NCBI GenBank assembly: GCA_030949825.1
Contig: JAUZSC010000028.1
Coordinates: 1 to 58,483, forward strand
DNA: 58,483 nt
Origin: Sulfurimonas sp.
GTDB lineage: Bacteria; Campylobacterota; Campylobacteria; Campylobacterales; Sulfurimonadaceae
Direction of reading: 5' to 3'
Made by a program: the position numbers and the translations under genes. The notes under the pieces were generated by a model that made no database searches, was not told the DNA's origin, and saw only the letters and a program-made list of their open reading frames with translations. Below, in pieces: positions 1-10,759 of the stretch (positions are counted from its first letter, which is position 1; the number at the start of each line of letters is the position of its first letter).

Positions 1-1
1 G

Positions 2-814
2 CAGTCCCTGATGCTCTCCTGCAATAAAATTAAACATCTTTTAAAAATAGAATCACTTGAAGCAGATTGTATAATGCTTAATCTTGAAGATGGTGTGGCT
101 AAAGAAGATAAACCTTTCGCACTTGTTTTATGTGCAATATTTTTATCAAGAATTAAGAAAAGTGATAAAAAACTAGTAGTTAGAGTCAATGCTCTTAACG
201 AGGGAGGATATGAAGAGATAACCTACCTAAATCAGTTTATGCCAGATGCTGTTAGAGTACCAAAGATTCGAGATGCAAGCGAAGTAAAGAAAGTTTTAGC
301 TCTTTTAAATGAAGAAACAGAGCTTCATCTCTCAATAGAAACACTCGAGTCTTGGCATAATCTAGCGACTTTAAAAATTCATAAACGCGTAAGTACTTTT
401 TATCTTGGTATCTTAGACCTTTTTGCAGATATGAAACTCTCTCAAAGCTTGATTAAAAGAGATAATCCTACTATGCTTTATGTATTGTCGCATTTTTTAA
501 TTACATGTAAATCGATGAATGTCAAAGCTGTTTCTTTTGTATACCAAGACTTTAAAAACCTTGATGCATTTTCACTTTGGTTAGATTTAGAAAAACAAAT
601 GGGTTATGATTCTAAGGGCTGTATATCCCCAGCTCAGGTAACAATGATAAATAAAAAGTTTGTAAATGAAGAAGAAGAGTTAAATCGTGCTAAAATTATA
701 ATAAAGTTATTTGAGATGCACCAGCAAGAGGGCATAACAGGTTTTGTAGATGAAGAATACGGTTTTATAGATGAACCAATATATAAAGGTGCCTTAGCAC
801 TCATGGAGCAGTAA
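2..814 (+). CDS. HpcH/HpaI aldolase / citrate lyase beta (CitE-like) family protein, 5' end outside window
   Basis: About 270 residues with the CitE-like TIM-barrel pattern. A conserved acidic motif (LNLEDGVA) follows the first strand, then RVPKIRDASEV, LSIETLESWHN and a GILDLFADM segment, the usual metal and acyl-CoA/oxoacid binding elements. These enzymes cleave or form C-C bonds of acyl-CoA or oxo-acid substrates; the substrate cannot be read from sequence. The frame is open to the window edge. The first ATG (position 11) lies inside the first conserved strand (family members have about ten more residues), so the true start is probably outside the window. The stop is followed directly by the symporter ATG at 815, suggesting one operon and possibly uptake plus use of a carboxylate. 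Confidence 0.7.
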   Translation, partial: QSLMLSCNKIKHLLKIESLEADCIMLNLEDGVAKEDKPFALVLCAIFLSRIKKSDKKLVVRVNALNEGGYEEITYLNQFMPDAVRVPKIRDASEVKKVLALLNEETELHLSIETLESWHNLATLKIHKRVSTFYLGILDLFADMKLSQSLIKRDNPTMLYVLSHFLITCKSMNVKAVSFVYQDFKNLDAFSLWLDLEKQMGYDSKGCISPAQVTMINKKFVNEEEELNRAKIIIKLFEMHQQEGITGFVDEEYGFIDEPIYKGALALMEQ

Positions 815-2030
815 ATGATAGCAAAAATTAAAAAATATTCAACGACAAATACCTTGGTGATTTTAGGGATTATTTTAGGTGTAGCATTTGGTAGCTTTTT
901 TCCAGAACTTGCCTTACAACAACAAGTTGTAGGACAGATATTTATAAGCTTTTTTAAAGATGCTTGTAGTGCCTTTAGTGTTTTCTAGCATCTATGTAGC
1001 CATCATGGGACTAGGGAATTTAGAAGACTTAAAAACCATAGGTTTACGAACCATTGGGCTCTACCTTTTAACAACAGCCTTAGCCGTTGTTTTAGCCATA
1101 ATTGTTATGAATATTTTTCCCATAGGTGAAGCGGTATCTGCTGATGGTTTAGTCTACACAAAAGCAAATGAAATAGCAGAATTTTCTCTCTCAGCTATGC
1201 TTTTAAGTTTTATTCCAACAAATATTTTTGGCTCACTTTCACAAGGCTCTATGATGCAAATAATCGTTTTTGCTATTCTTTTTGGTATAGCTTCCTTGCA
1301 TCTAGAGTCCCATGCTCAAAAAACGATGTTAAACTTTTTTACAGCGGTAACAAACGCGATGCTTACCATGGCTGAGTGGGTAATAAAACTTACTCCTATT
1401 GGTGTCTTTAGTCTTATATCGTATGTTATTGCAGAACAAGGTATCGAAGTTGTTATAGGACTTTGGAAATATATGTTAGTGGTTTTAGGCGTGATTCTTC
1501 TTCACGCTCTTATTACATTACCTATAGTACTTTCTCTTTTTGGGCGTATAAATCCCTATAAATATTTAAGTCTTATTCGTGAAGCTCCTATTATGGCATT
1601 TTCTACTGCATCTTCGGCTGCAACGCTTCCAGTTTCTATGCGAATAGTAGAAGAAGTTGGTGGAGTAGATAAGAAAAATGCTTCTTTTGTTCTTCCTCTT
1701 GGGGCAACAGTCTCAATGGACGGAACAGCTGCTTACTTAACTGTTGCCGTTTTATACATCTCACATTTAGCAGGAGTAAATCTTAGCTTTATGGATCAGA
1801 TTTTACTAGGAATTACAGTTGTTGCTCTGAGTGTTGGAGTCGCAGCACTTCCAAGTGCATCGCTTGTTATGATGGTTGTTATCTTAAATCAAATCGGTTT
1901 ACCCGTTGAATATATTGCGCTCATAGTAGCAGTCGATAGAATTCTCGACATGGCACGAACATCTTTAAATGTTACTTCTGATTTAGTCGTTGTAAAAATT
2001 GTAGACCAGATGCAAAAGCGAAACACTTAA
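815..2030 (+). CDS. Dicarboxylate/amino acid:cation symporter (DAACS family), frameshifted near 950-960
   Basis: Sodium- or proton-coupled inner-membrane uptake of dicarboxylates or acidic amino acids, GltP/DctA type. The serine-rich loop motif (STASSAATLP) and the SMDGTA motif of the family are both present, with about eight hydrophobic segments. The frame opens at 815, one base after the preceding stop, with a first helix TLVILGIILGVAFG. It then hits a TAG at about 1004. Continuity returns one base out of phase from KMLVVPLVF at 960. The break sits in T6 A3 at 950-958; five Ts would restore the family sequence FLKMLVVPLVF. This is probably a sequencing indel; otherwise the transporter is dead. 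Its stop overlaps the next ATG (TAATG). Confidence 0.8.
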
Positions 2031-2482
2031 TGTTTTTTAAATTAATTTTGCTTTTTCTTCTTTTTTTAAAGTTAAGTGCATACGAACTTCCAACTATTGA
2101 ATTGTCTGATGATAAGAGACCAGAAATAGTACTCTTCTCAGCGCAGAGTGTAAAGGTAAAAGAAAAATTATCGTATGTAATTACTTGGAAAACAATTAAC
2201 GCTACTGATGTACAAATAACATATATTGGTAAAGTGAAAAAGAGTGGAAGTTTTACGATTACAGAAGATGAGTATAAACGCGGTGCTATAACTTTAACAG
2301 CATCGAGTCGAGATAACTCACACTCAGATAGTAAAACTATAAATAAATATGTAGAAGCGGATAGAGTAGCCCCTATCTTAAATATTCAAACACAAGAAAA
2401 AGATTATTACTAGAGTGGAATCCCTCGACCTTATTATGGAAGACCTTATCGAAGAGGTGTGTATCCTCGTCGAAGATATTGA
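2030..2482 (+). CDS. Small exported protein with in-frame TAG before a Tyr/Arg-rich tail
   Basis: Unrecognised family. A signal peptide (MFFKLILLFLLFLKLSAYE) is followed by a region predicted to be beta-rich, about 90 residues, resembling an Ig-like or beta-sandwich fold (alternating strands, VITWKTINATDVQITYIG). Translation stops at a TAG at 2411-2413. The same frame continues with no other stop to 2482, encoding a tail rich in Pro, Tyr and Arg (PRPYYGRPYRRG...YPRRRY). Such composition is not expected of random downstream DNA, so the TAG is probably a substitution (for instance from TAC or TAT) or a sequence error. The start overlaps the symporter stop, so it is co-transcribed with it. Confidence 0.5.
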
Positions 2483-2518
2483 TTGTGCTCAGGTACTTAG
2501 CTTAAACTGCTTTATATT

Positions 2519-3928
2519 CATAGCTCTCTACACAAATAAAAGGCTCAAAAATTGCTAGGATTAACTAAAAAGTAGAGTATATGGAACTTCGTTTAAAAAA
2601 AGATTTGATGTAATGGTAAAGAGTGCTATAAATGCTCAACAGAGAGCTACAAATGGATTAAAGATACTGCTTGGTACTCCACCGATGACTCAAGTTCAAG
2701 CCAATTGGAGATTTTTAAATAATCCAAATGCAACAATAAAGGAACTCCACAAACCTCTGCAAAAGCATTTAGAACAAGAGATTGTTTCTCAATGTGACAA
2801 ATATGTTTTAGCCTTAGAAGATTGGTCTCATTTAGATTATAAAAACCATAGTTCTAAAAAAGAACTCAAATCAGAAAACCGAAAAGATACATGTATGAAA
2901 ATAGGCTATGACTATCAAGGAGCGATAGCTGCAAGTGATAGAACTGGCGAGCCTATAGGAGTATTAGACCATAACCTTAAAACAGCAGATAATGTTTACT
3001 CAACATATGATGATAAGATAGATATGAATCTAACTCATTTAGGAGAACTAAGAGTTAGAGCAAAACATATGTGCGACACGATAAATACAGACAAAAAAAT
3101 CATTCATATAGTTGATAGGGAATCAGATAGCATAGCCTTTATGCGAGGCTTAGATGAAGATAAGCAACTCTTTTTATTGAGAGGTAAGAAGAATTCTACA
3201 GTTAATTATTATGATGAAAAGAGTAAACAAACGATAAGTATTAAACAGTCAGAATTAGCTGATAAGCTAGCATTTGGTAAAGAGGTTAAAAAAATAGTTT
3301 ACAAAAAGAAGAAAGTAACTATATTCGCAAATGAGTGCAATATAACAATCTCAAGAGATGCTACAAAAATGATAGCAGGTAAAAATGGAAAAAGGAAACT
3401 TCAAAGAACTAAAGGAAAAACTCTAAAATTAAGATTTATAGTTGAGAGATTAGTCAATGATAAAAATGAAGTTGTAGCAGAGTGGTTACTTGTTTCTAAT
3501 CTCTTTGATGAAGAGATAGATGCAAAAACATTAGCGCAGTGGTATTATTACAGATGGAAAATAGAAAGCTATTTTAAACTACTCAAATCCTCAGGGTTTA
3601 ATTTAGAAGAGTGGCAACAAAAGGAGCCACTAGCCCTATTTAAAAGGCTTCTTATCATTTCTAATGCCTGTATTCTTATTTGGAAAATTGCAAATGATAA
3701 CAGTGATAATACAAAGGCAATACGAGATTTTTAATATCATTAAGTGGTAAACAGATTCAAAGAGGTGTTGATTTCACATATCCAGCTTTACTTAGTGGAT
3801 TAGAAAGTTATTTAGCAACATTAGACTTATTACGGCAATTTAGTGTTGAGGATATTTTTAAAATGAGAGATGAATTAGTTGAAATTATTGGGATTGAGAT
3901 TTAGATGATAGTTGTGTAGAGAGGTATG
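2519..3928 (+). mobile_element. IS4-type (Tn5-like) insertion sequence, about 1.41 kb
   Basis: The element is bounded by 17-bp terminal inverted repeats with one mismatch: CATAGCTCTCTACACAA at 2519-2535 and the complement of CATACCTCTCTACACAA at 3912-3928. The flanks carry a direct repeat TTTATATT at 2511-2518 and 3929-3936. The next two bases (CA) also match, so the duplication is 8 bp, or 10 bp if the ends are set differently. One transposase gene fills the element. It lies between the exported-protein gene and the STAND/SAVED island. The intact ends and target duplication indicate a fairly recent insertion. Confidence 0.85.
2581..3904 (+). CDS. IS4-family transposase (Tn5/IS50-like), frameshifted near both ends
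   Basis: DDE transposase. The catalytic YREK signature (Y-x2-R-x3-E-x6-K) is visible in WYYYRWKIESYFKLLK, with upstream Asp candidates in LALEDWSHLDY and IIHIVDRESDS. The clean frame runs 2613-3734. The family C-terminus (GKQIQRG...LEIIGIEI type) continues one base out of phase to the TAG at 3902-3904. The break is a T5 at about 3730-3734; one more T restores it. At the 5' side, an ATG at 2581 followed by A7 (2595-2601) would give MELRLKKRFDVMVKS if one A were added, so the true start is probably 2581, not 2613. Confidence 0.85.
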
Positions 3929-4002
3929 TTTATATTCAAGTGCTTCTTGTTCCATTTGGAAGTTGAAAGTAAGGATGTCAATAGTTTAAAGGCTATTTAT
4001 TA

Positions 4003-4008
4003 TATAAT
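4003..4008 (+). promoter_or_regulatory. Candidate -10 box for the STAND/SAVED island
   Basis: A perfect TATAAT lies about 125 bases upstream of the first island gene, between the IS right end and the start codon. No convincing -35 is seen, as is common for sigma-70 promoters in Campylobacterota. The stretch 3929-4132 holds no gene that I can support. Confidence 0.35.
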
Positions 4009-4118
4009 CAAAGAGAAAGTAAAAAAAATGTGCTATTCTCGCTGTTTCGAAATATGATATTTTTATAAAGCACTATGATGTTTGGAGTTGTTTTGGATTT
4101 AGAATAAATGCTAATTTT

Positions 4119-4125
4119 GAGGAGG
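4119..4125 (+). promoter_or_regulatory. Strong ribosome binding site of the giant STAND gene
   Basis: GAGGAGG ends seven bases before the ATG at 4133. It is the strongest Shine-Dalgarno sequence near this position and decides the start of the large protein over the internal ATG at 4287. Confidence 0.6.
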
Positions 4126-4132
4126 AAAAAAT

Positions 4133-7100
4133 ATGAACTGGTTTAATGGTATTGGGGAAGGATCCTTGTTGAAAATAGAATTTAGTAAGGATACATTGCT
4201 CTGTAAATACCTCAGTGTTGTAAATGGACTGGTGACATGTGAAGTTGATGGAAAAATAAAAAAATTTAAAGAAGAAAAAAATAGAGATGATTGACATCAT
4301 AGACAACACTGTCTTGGATAATAAAATTTTTGAATCCATAGATAGCACTCATCAAAATATAGATTTAGAATTTCAAAATGAAGATTTATTTCACAATGAG
4401 AGTTCTAGCAAAGTAAGCGAACTAACGGCTAAAGCTCTTGAAAATTTAGACCCATTTTTTCATACTGAATTTCCAAAAATTTTCAATTTTTATTCTGAAA
4501 AAGAGGTAAATTCACTCATAAGTATCTATTCCTCTAAGCCAATAACAAATGTTAAGACCAAAATATATGTTGAAAAATTAAATACTATTTTAAAAACAAA
4601 AAATAGAAAATTAATCTTGATTATCGGAAAATTTTTATCACTGAGAGTTGGAAAGAATATTAAACATATAGTAGATGATTTTTTTATAAAAAACTACGAT
4701 TGTCTTTTTGTCGATATGACGAGAATAGAACAAACTCATTATGATTTGATTATAAAAGATAAGAGTAAGGAAGTTGTAAAAGAAATTACGGAAAGATTTG
4801 TATCTAAAGATAAAGGATTAAAAATAGTCGAAAAAAGGTTTGTAAATATAATACAGAAACTATTAACACCATAAAAGAGCTAAATAAGACTATTACTAAG
4901 TTTCAACAAGAACAAGATTTTGTAGAGCTTCTTCTCTTAACAACTGAAATGCTTGAGCAAAAGATTAACTTTGAGTTTAAGGTAAGACCCTCGAGGTAAA
5001 ATCCCAAGTACTAAATAGTTTAGAGAAAGAGGATGAAGCTCTAGAAGTATTTGAACTACTTGTCAATATAATAAAAAATGATGACATAAATAATGACTAT
5101 AAATATGAGAACTACTTAGCAATGCTTATTAGTTTAAAAATAAAGAACCACCCCCAAGGATACAATAAGACTATTAGATGAGCTCTATGAAGTAAATCCA
5201 AATTCAAAATCTTATCAGCATTTTTATAAACTAGCACAAGAGAAGGAAATTATACCAAAAAATTAATGATAAACAAAAGAAATTCATAACTAAAGTTGAG
5301 AATATAGAACTACAAAAACCTTACATAATTAAAGAAACTATCACAAAATTTTTGAAAATTATGGAAAATGATAAATACAAAAAAATTTACTATCTTACAA
5401 AAAAGATACAAAAAAAATCTTTAAAAGAAGCAAACTTCTCTTTAACTAATACGATTGAAGCACCTCTGCTCGCCTATGAACTTAACTATCATATTATAAA
5501 GTACAAAGACCACCCAACTGTTTTTGACGACTTTTTAAGTCTTATGTTAAACCAAGACAAAAAGAGTTATTATGAATACTACTACTTATATTCATCTGCA
5601 AATAAGATAATAGTTAATGATATATATTTTGCAATAAGACATGAAAACTATGGATTGGCATATTTTGGTTTTGAAAATCTTTTCACTAAAAACAACTTAA
5701 ACAGAGAAACCATGAGTAGTTGGTTCTTATATCTAAAGTATTTCTATAAAGTCAAATCTCTTAAACCCATAGCAGTACAAGTGAAAAGATTTGCTACCTT
5801 GACTTATGATGCTAAGATACTGTTATTTGATTCTATCCTCTATCTTCTTTATAAAAATAATATCAAATTTGAAGACCCGAGTATCAATAGTAATACAATA
5901 CCTGTAGAAAAACTTCAAATTTATTTCTCTTATTATCAACAAATGTTAAAGTTGAAGCAAGTTATGAGAGAATATTTGAGGAGCTAAAACCTATATATGG
6001 TTATAAAAAGTTTTAAGTGAATACATTGAAGGTTTTAATTATATTGGAGCCTACAAATACATTGAAATGATAAATCAAATTCTAGTTGGATCAAATCAAG
6101 ATGTACTAGAGTTAAAAAATGAGTATGAGATATATAAAGACAAACTCAATGAATTACTACAAAGTAAAATCATTGATATTCCTCGCGAAAATTCACACTA
6201 CAGAAGCGGTGTTTTATCTTATTATATTGATGAAAATATACAAAATTCTCAAAAATATTTTCTACTCTCCTTAAAAGAAGACAGTAAAGATCTTAAAAGA
6301 CTCTCTTTAAAAGAGTTTATAAAAATCTTTAAAAATATAGATTTCAATTTGGTATTTAAGATATTTACACAGTACAAACATCTAATGATAAAGTTACCTG
6401 AAAAGATACTTATTGAATTTGAAATTATTGAACTGCTATTTGAGCAAAATAGATATGAGGATGTAGAAGAAATTATTGAAGAGATACTCCATGATAAAAG
6501 GAAAATAAGCAATAAACATTCTCTAATACTCTACAAATATTTAATCGAATCTGGTTTTCAACTTAACAAAGAAGAAACAGTCTCAAAAATAAAATCTTAT
6601 GCAGAAATTTCTAGAAAACTAGGTTTGACTGAAGAGGAGTATACTGAAATTATAAGGCAGTGTCAAAACCTACGCTATAAGAAGAATGAAGATATAAATG
6701 ATGTTAAATATGTAAAAACGATCAAGATACAAAAGTGAAGTCTATTTTAAAAAGTAATTTTTATAAAAAGTTTGTGAATAGCTTCAAAAATAATTTTATT
6801 TCATCAAGTGAATACACACTTAACTTAAAAGTATCCTTAATAGAAGAGGAACAATTTACCATAAATGATTTAATTCAAGTCAAACATGATATTGAAAATA
6901 GTCAAAACTTTGAAAACCAATCTAAGTATGCGATAACAGCTTTTAAGGTTGCACAAAAACTTGAAAATTCAGGAAAAGAGCATAAACTTATACAGGAAAA
7001 AGAATTATTTTTTATTGAGAGTATTATTTATGCAATACGTTCATACAATTTTGCTAAAGAATATACTAAAGCTATTCATTTTTCTTTATTTTTCTTTATT

Positions 7101-9179
7101 TATGTCGGAGAGAATAAGCAGCTAAATTCTGTACTTAATATCTTTTTATGTTCAATTCTAAAAAAACAGACACATAAATCAAATAAAGGTATAAAACTGT
7201 CCTCTCTTGAAATTATAAAAAATGAAAAACTTGATGACTTAAAAAAAATACTTATTGCTATAAGTTTTAATAAAAAGTGTAAAAACTTACTATTACAAAA
7301 GTATTCTTCAATAGATAATAAAGTTTTTTTAGATGTAATTAATCAAAAACTCCTATATACTCAAGTGGACTTACACATAGCAGTAGATTTATTTACCCAC
7401 AGTATTATCAATGATATTGATGAAAATATAAAAGTTATGACTATACTGCAAAACTATAAACTTTCTGATCAAGCTATTTTAGTAGCGACCAAGGGCATGT
7501 GTACATTTAATTTTATTGAAATCGACAAACATCATCTTAAAAATTTTCAGGATATTATTGAAAAGTTTAGAAGCACCATTAATAGCTTTGAAACATTTTC
7601 AGATAAGCAAAACTTTATTAAAATTATTCATTCTAATATAAAAGATTTACAAGAAAATATTAAAGAGAATATATCTATTATATCATTTGGTCTTTTACAT
7701 GATAGCCTTATAAGTTTATCTAAAAAACTTGACCTTTATGAAAAAGATTTTATAGATGACTCTTTAGCAGTATTTCAAATTGAGTTGCCAACCAACAATC
7801 AATTTACTATATCAAATAGTTTACGCTCATCAGAAGCTACAAATATAGTTGTTGATATAAAGGACTCAACAGATGCAAAAATAGAAAGTTTCTTTATACC
7901 CCACTTTGCTCGGTGGAGCAAGTGTATCTAAAGAGTTAGATTTAGATGACGATTCTATAACAACTCTGTATTTTAGAATAACATATGATACTCTGAGTGA
8001 AAATAAAAAGAGACTAAAATTAGTCATGATATATATTTTGAATCTGATAAATTTGAATATATAGACAATGTATATAGAATTGGTACAGAGATGAAAGATA
8101 AAAGTATGTTTATTGGTAGAGATACACTTATTGAGGATTTAAGTCAAAATGTAAATAATAATCAAGTTAAATCAATCATTTTATATGGTCAAAAACGTGC
8201 AGGTAAATCCTCTATATTTTTTCATCTAAAAGAGAAACTTTTAGAGAATGAAAACTATATACCTATCTATTTTTCAATGGGAAAAAGTGGATCAGGAGGT
8301 ATTGAAGATTTTTTTAAGTCTGTAATTATAGGTCTAGAAGAGTACTATGAGGATCTTTTTGAAGAAGATCTCTTTTGTGACATAGGTGTTGGATTAAAAG
8401 AAGTGGATAGTATAATTCTATTTGTAAGATTTGTAAAAAAAGCAGTAAAACAGATTAATAGACTACTTGAAACAGATAAAAAAGAGTTAGTACTTCTAAT
8501 AGATGAATTTACATATGTCTATGGTGCTATTAAAGCAGGTTTATACTCTTCTTTATTTATGCAAAACTGGAAGGCAATGCTTGAGGAAAACATATTTAAA
8601 GCACTTCTTATTGGACAGGACAGTATGCCAGAGTTTTTAAAAGAGTTCCCAAATGAATTTGGTGTAATTGAACAAATTAGAGTTACCTACTTAGATATTA
8701 AGTCTGCTAAAAAATTAATCAATGAGCCAATTTTAATGCAGGATGGCTCAAGTAGGTATATGGAAAATTCAATTAACTCCATAATAGCCTATAGTGCTTG
8801 CAGTCCTTATTTTATTCAAAAAATATGTAAAGAAATAGTTAATGTTTTAAATCAAAAGCAAAGCAATAAAATCACCAATCTCATTGTTGATAAAGCAATT
8901 GATGAAATTATTAATGGCTATAATGGAGTAAAATTAGAATTCTTTGATAACCTATATAGCTTAGGAGCTGGAGAAGATGCAACAACAATGCAAAAAAGAC
9001 TTGACTTACTAATTTTAATTGCTAATAATGATTGTGTACACTACAATGATGACACTAAAGTGCTTATCAAAGAGTTACTAAGCAATGAGGTAATTGAAAA
9101 GCTACAAACTCAATACAAGATAAAAGTTAAACTCTTTGAAAAATTTCTAAAAACACACTATGGAAAAAAAGATGAATAA
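4133..9179 (+). CDS. Giant alpha-helical-repeat protein with C-terminal STAND-type NTPase (about 1,680 aa, many frameshifts)
   Basis: I read this as one gene broken by about ten single-base indels, at roughly 4275-4281, 4858, 4985-4995, 5150-5155, 5257-5262, 5950, 6005-6015, 6717, 7905 and 8022. Across each break the downstream frame resumes at once with no intervening stops, and the joined protein reads smoothly. Residues 1 to about 60 are beta-like. About 60-1200 are mostly helical, Lys/Glu/Leu/Ile-rich, possibly TPR-like, with no recognised catalytic motif. About 1200-1320 look beta-rich. A linker NVYRIGTEMKDKSMFIGR then leads into a P-loop NTPase with Walker A GQKRAGKSS (8187-8213) and Walker B LVLLIDEF, followed by a helical and winged-helix-like end. 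This architecture fits a STAND-type sensor, but no ligand can be inferred. Its stop overlaps the next gene. Alternatively the 5' part could be separate genes, for example a GTG start at 6735. Confidence 0.6.
8091..9179 (+). other. STAND-type P-loop NTPase domain of the giant protein (unbroken reading segment)
   Basis: This is the longest undamaged piece of the giant gene next to 6735-7931, 362 codons from the ATG at 8091. It carries the FIGRDTL entry motif, Walker A (GQKRAGKSS) and Walker B with acidic pair (LLIDEF). A sensor-like segment LLIGQDSMPEFL and the SACSPYFIQKIC helix follow, the latter resembling the 'TGG-P-LLQ-LC' part of STAND/AAA_35 ATPases. An in-frame extension upstream (DIYFESDKFEYIDNVYRIG) shows that 8091 is not the real start of the protein. 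Confidence 0.7.
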
Positions 9180-10744
9180 CTTCTATAATGATACTGGATC
9201 TGTAATAAAATCAAAATCAAGATATGTTCCACGAGATCAAGAAAATATTATAAAAAGTATATTTTTAAATAAAAATATATCTATATCAGTTGGTATTACA
9301 GGGCCGCATAAAATTGGAAAAACTACCCTGCTTATGCAAAATCTCAATCTAGAAGAAGAAATTTTATTAAAAAACTCCATATTACATATTTATATATATT
9401 TAGCAAGTTACACTACTGCTGATGAGTTTTTCAATGATATTGTATACAAAATCTTTGAAACTCTTGAGGATAATGAAATCTCTTTACATAGCTTGATATC
9501 AAAAAAATATTTAAAATTCTATGAAAAAAAAACTAAAGAAAATAGAGAAGCACTATTTAGAATATTAGCAAAAAAACTTACTTATAAAATTATCATATCG
9601 ATTGATGAATTTGACAAGGCAATTACTTTATTTAAATATAACAGTCACTACTTTCAAATTTTAAGAAATTTTCCAAGTGAATTTAATATATCTGTACTTT
9701 ATATATCTCGTAGAGATATATACTATATAGAAGAACAATCACCTGTAAATTCAACATTTGCAAATAGTTTTGAAGGACACTATTTTTTATCAACATACTC
9801 TGATGCAGAGTTGAGAAATTATTTTCAAAAATTATTGGATTTTTTCGATATTACAGAAGAAATAAAAGAAGAATATAGCGCGATAACTGGGAACTACCCC
9901 TATTTGATGGATTTACTTTCTAATCAAATTATGAAGCAGGGCTATCAAAAACATTTAACCAAAGAAGATATTAGAAAAGTCTATAAAAAAAATATTACTG
10001 TATTTCATCATCAATTTAAAGAAATTAAAAAAATACTAATTGAAGAAAATATTTATTCGGAACTACTCTCTATAGTTCTCGAAAATAAAAATCAAGATCC
10101 AAATAAAAAATTCTTTTGCTTAAATATGGTATTTTAAAAAAAATCGACTATAAACTCGTTCTATTTTCCAATGAATTTTATATTTATCTTATGAATGATA
10201 TATCAGACCAAAATCTAGATGCTTATGATAAAGAACAATTGCAAGCATATAAAATGGTTGAAGATATTGACAACCTTATTTTAACAATTAACGATACAAA
10301 TAAAAATCTTTATAATGATGTGATTTTCAACTTAACTCATAGTGAAGGTGAACATAGAAAAAAATTTAATACAGTTTGTAGAGACAAAGGTGTATTCTCC
10401 AATTTTGCTGGAGCTATATATCTAACAATATTTGAACGAACTTCAAAAAAGTGAAAAGTAGGAGTATAAATTTGTATCGCCTTCCAAAAAAATTCCAAAG
10501 AGAGCATAAATTCATCCAAATTATTGATTCCCTTAGGCACAACTATGGTGGACATGACACACGAAGTGAAAATTGGAATAAGACCAAAAAACAAATTTCA
10601 AGAAAAGAGGTGCTTATCGAACTAATAAATTCAGCAGTCGAACCACTAGATACAGATGATGCATATTTTAAAATGCAACTTAAAATTTTAGAGTTGTTTC
10701 AGATTTATTTAAAAGAGCTATATAATGACCTTAGTGCAAATTAA
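9160..10744 (+). CDS. Second STAND-type NTPase with winged helix and candidate HEPN-like C-terminal domain (two frameshifts)
   Basis: About 527 residues once two A-run indels are repaired (A6 near 10106-10111 and A6 near 10446-10451). An entry motif RYVPRDQ precedes Walker A GPHKIGKTT (residues 48-55) and Walker B IIISIDEFD (Asp149, Glu150). A RRD sensor-like segment follows, and then a winged-helix-like part (LLKYGILKKIDYKLVLFSNE). The last 170 residues are helical and contain LRHNYGGHD, an R-x5-H motif at 10535-10555. That fits the R-x4-6-H rule of HEPN ribonucleases and sits before a long amphipathic helix. The HEPN assignment is inference from one motif and helicity. Start is 9160 or the ATG at 9172, which overlaps the giant gene's stop, so the two are translationally coupled. 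Confidence 0.6.
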
Positions 10745-10759
10745 TTTTAGGATTACATT

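Noticed and set aside
950..960. Programmed ribosomal frameshift in the symporter gene at T6 A3
   Set aside because: The same kind of break is present in many unrelated genes in the window, so a common technical cause is simpler.
4073..4348. Minus-strand ORF over the start of the island
   Set aside because: It overlaps the strong ribosome site and start of the giant gene and has no recognisable features.
4133..4600. CD-NTase or other cyclase at the N-terminus of the giant protein (GEGSLLKIEF resembles a G-S motif)
   Set aside because: No D-x-D acidic pair follows at the required distance and the surrounding sequence does not fit the nucleotidyltransferase fold.
6735..7931. Separate gene starting with GTG at 6735
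   Set aside because: The upstream frame can be joined by adding one base in the A5 near 6717 (YVKNDQDTKVKSIL), there is no good ribosome site, and the same pattern of single-base breaks occurs throughout the gene.
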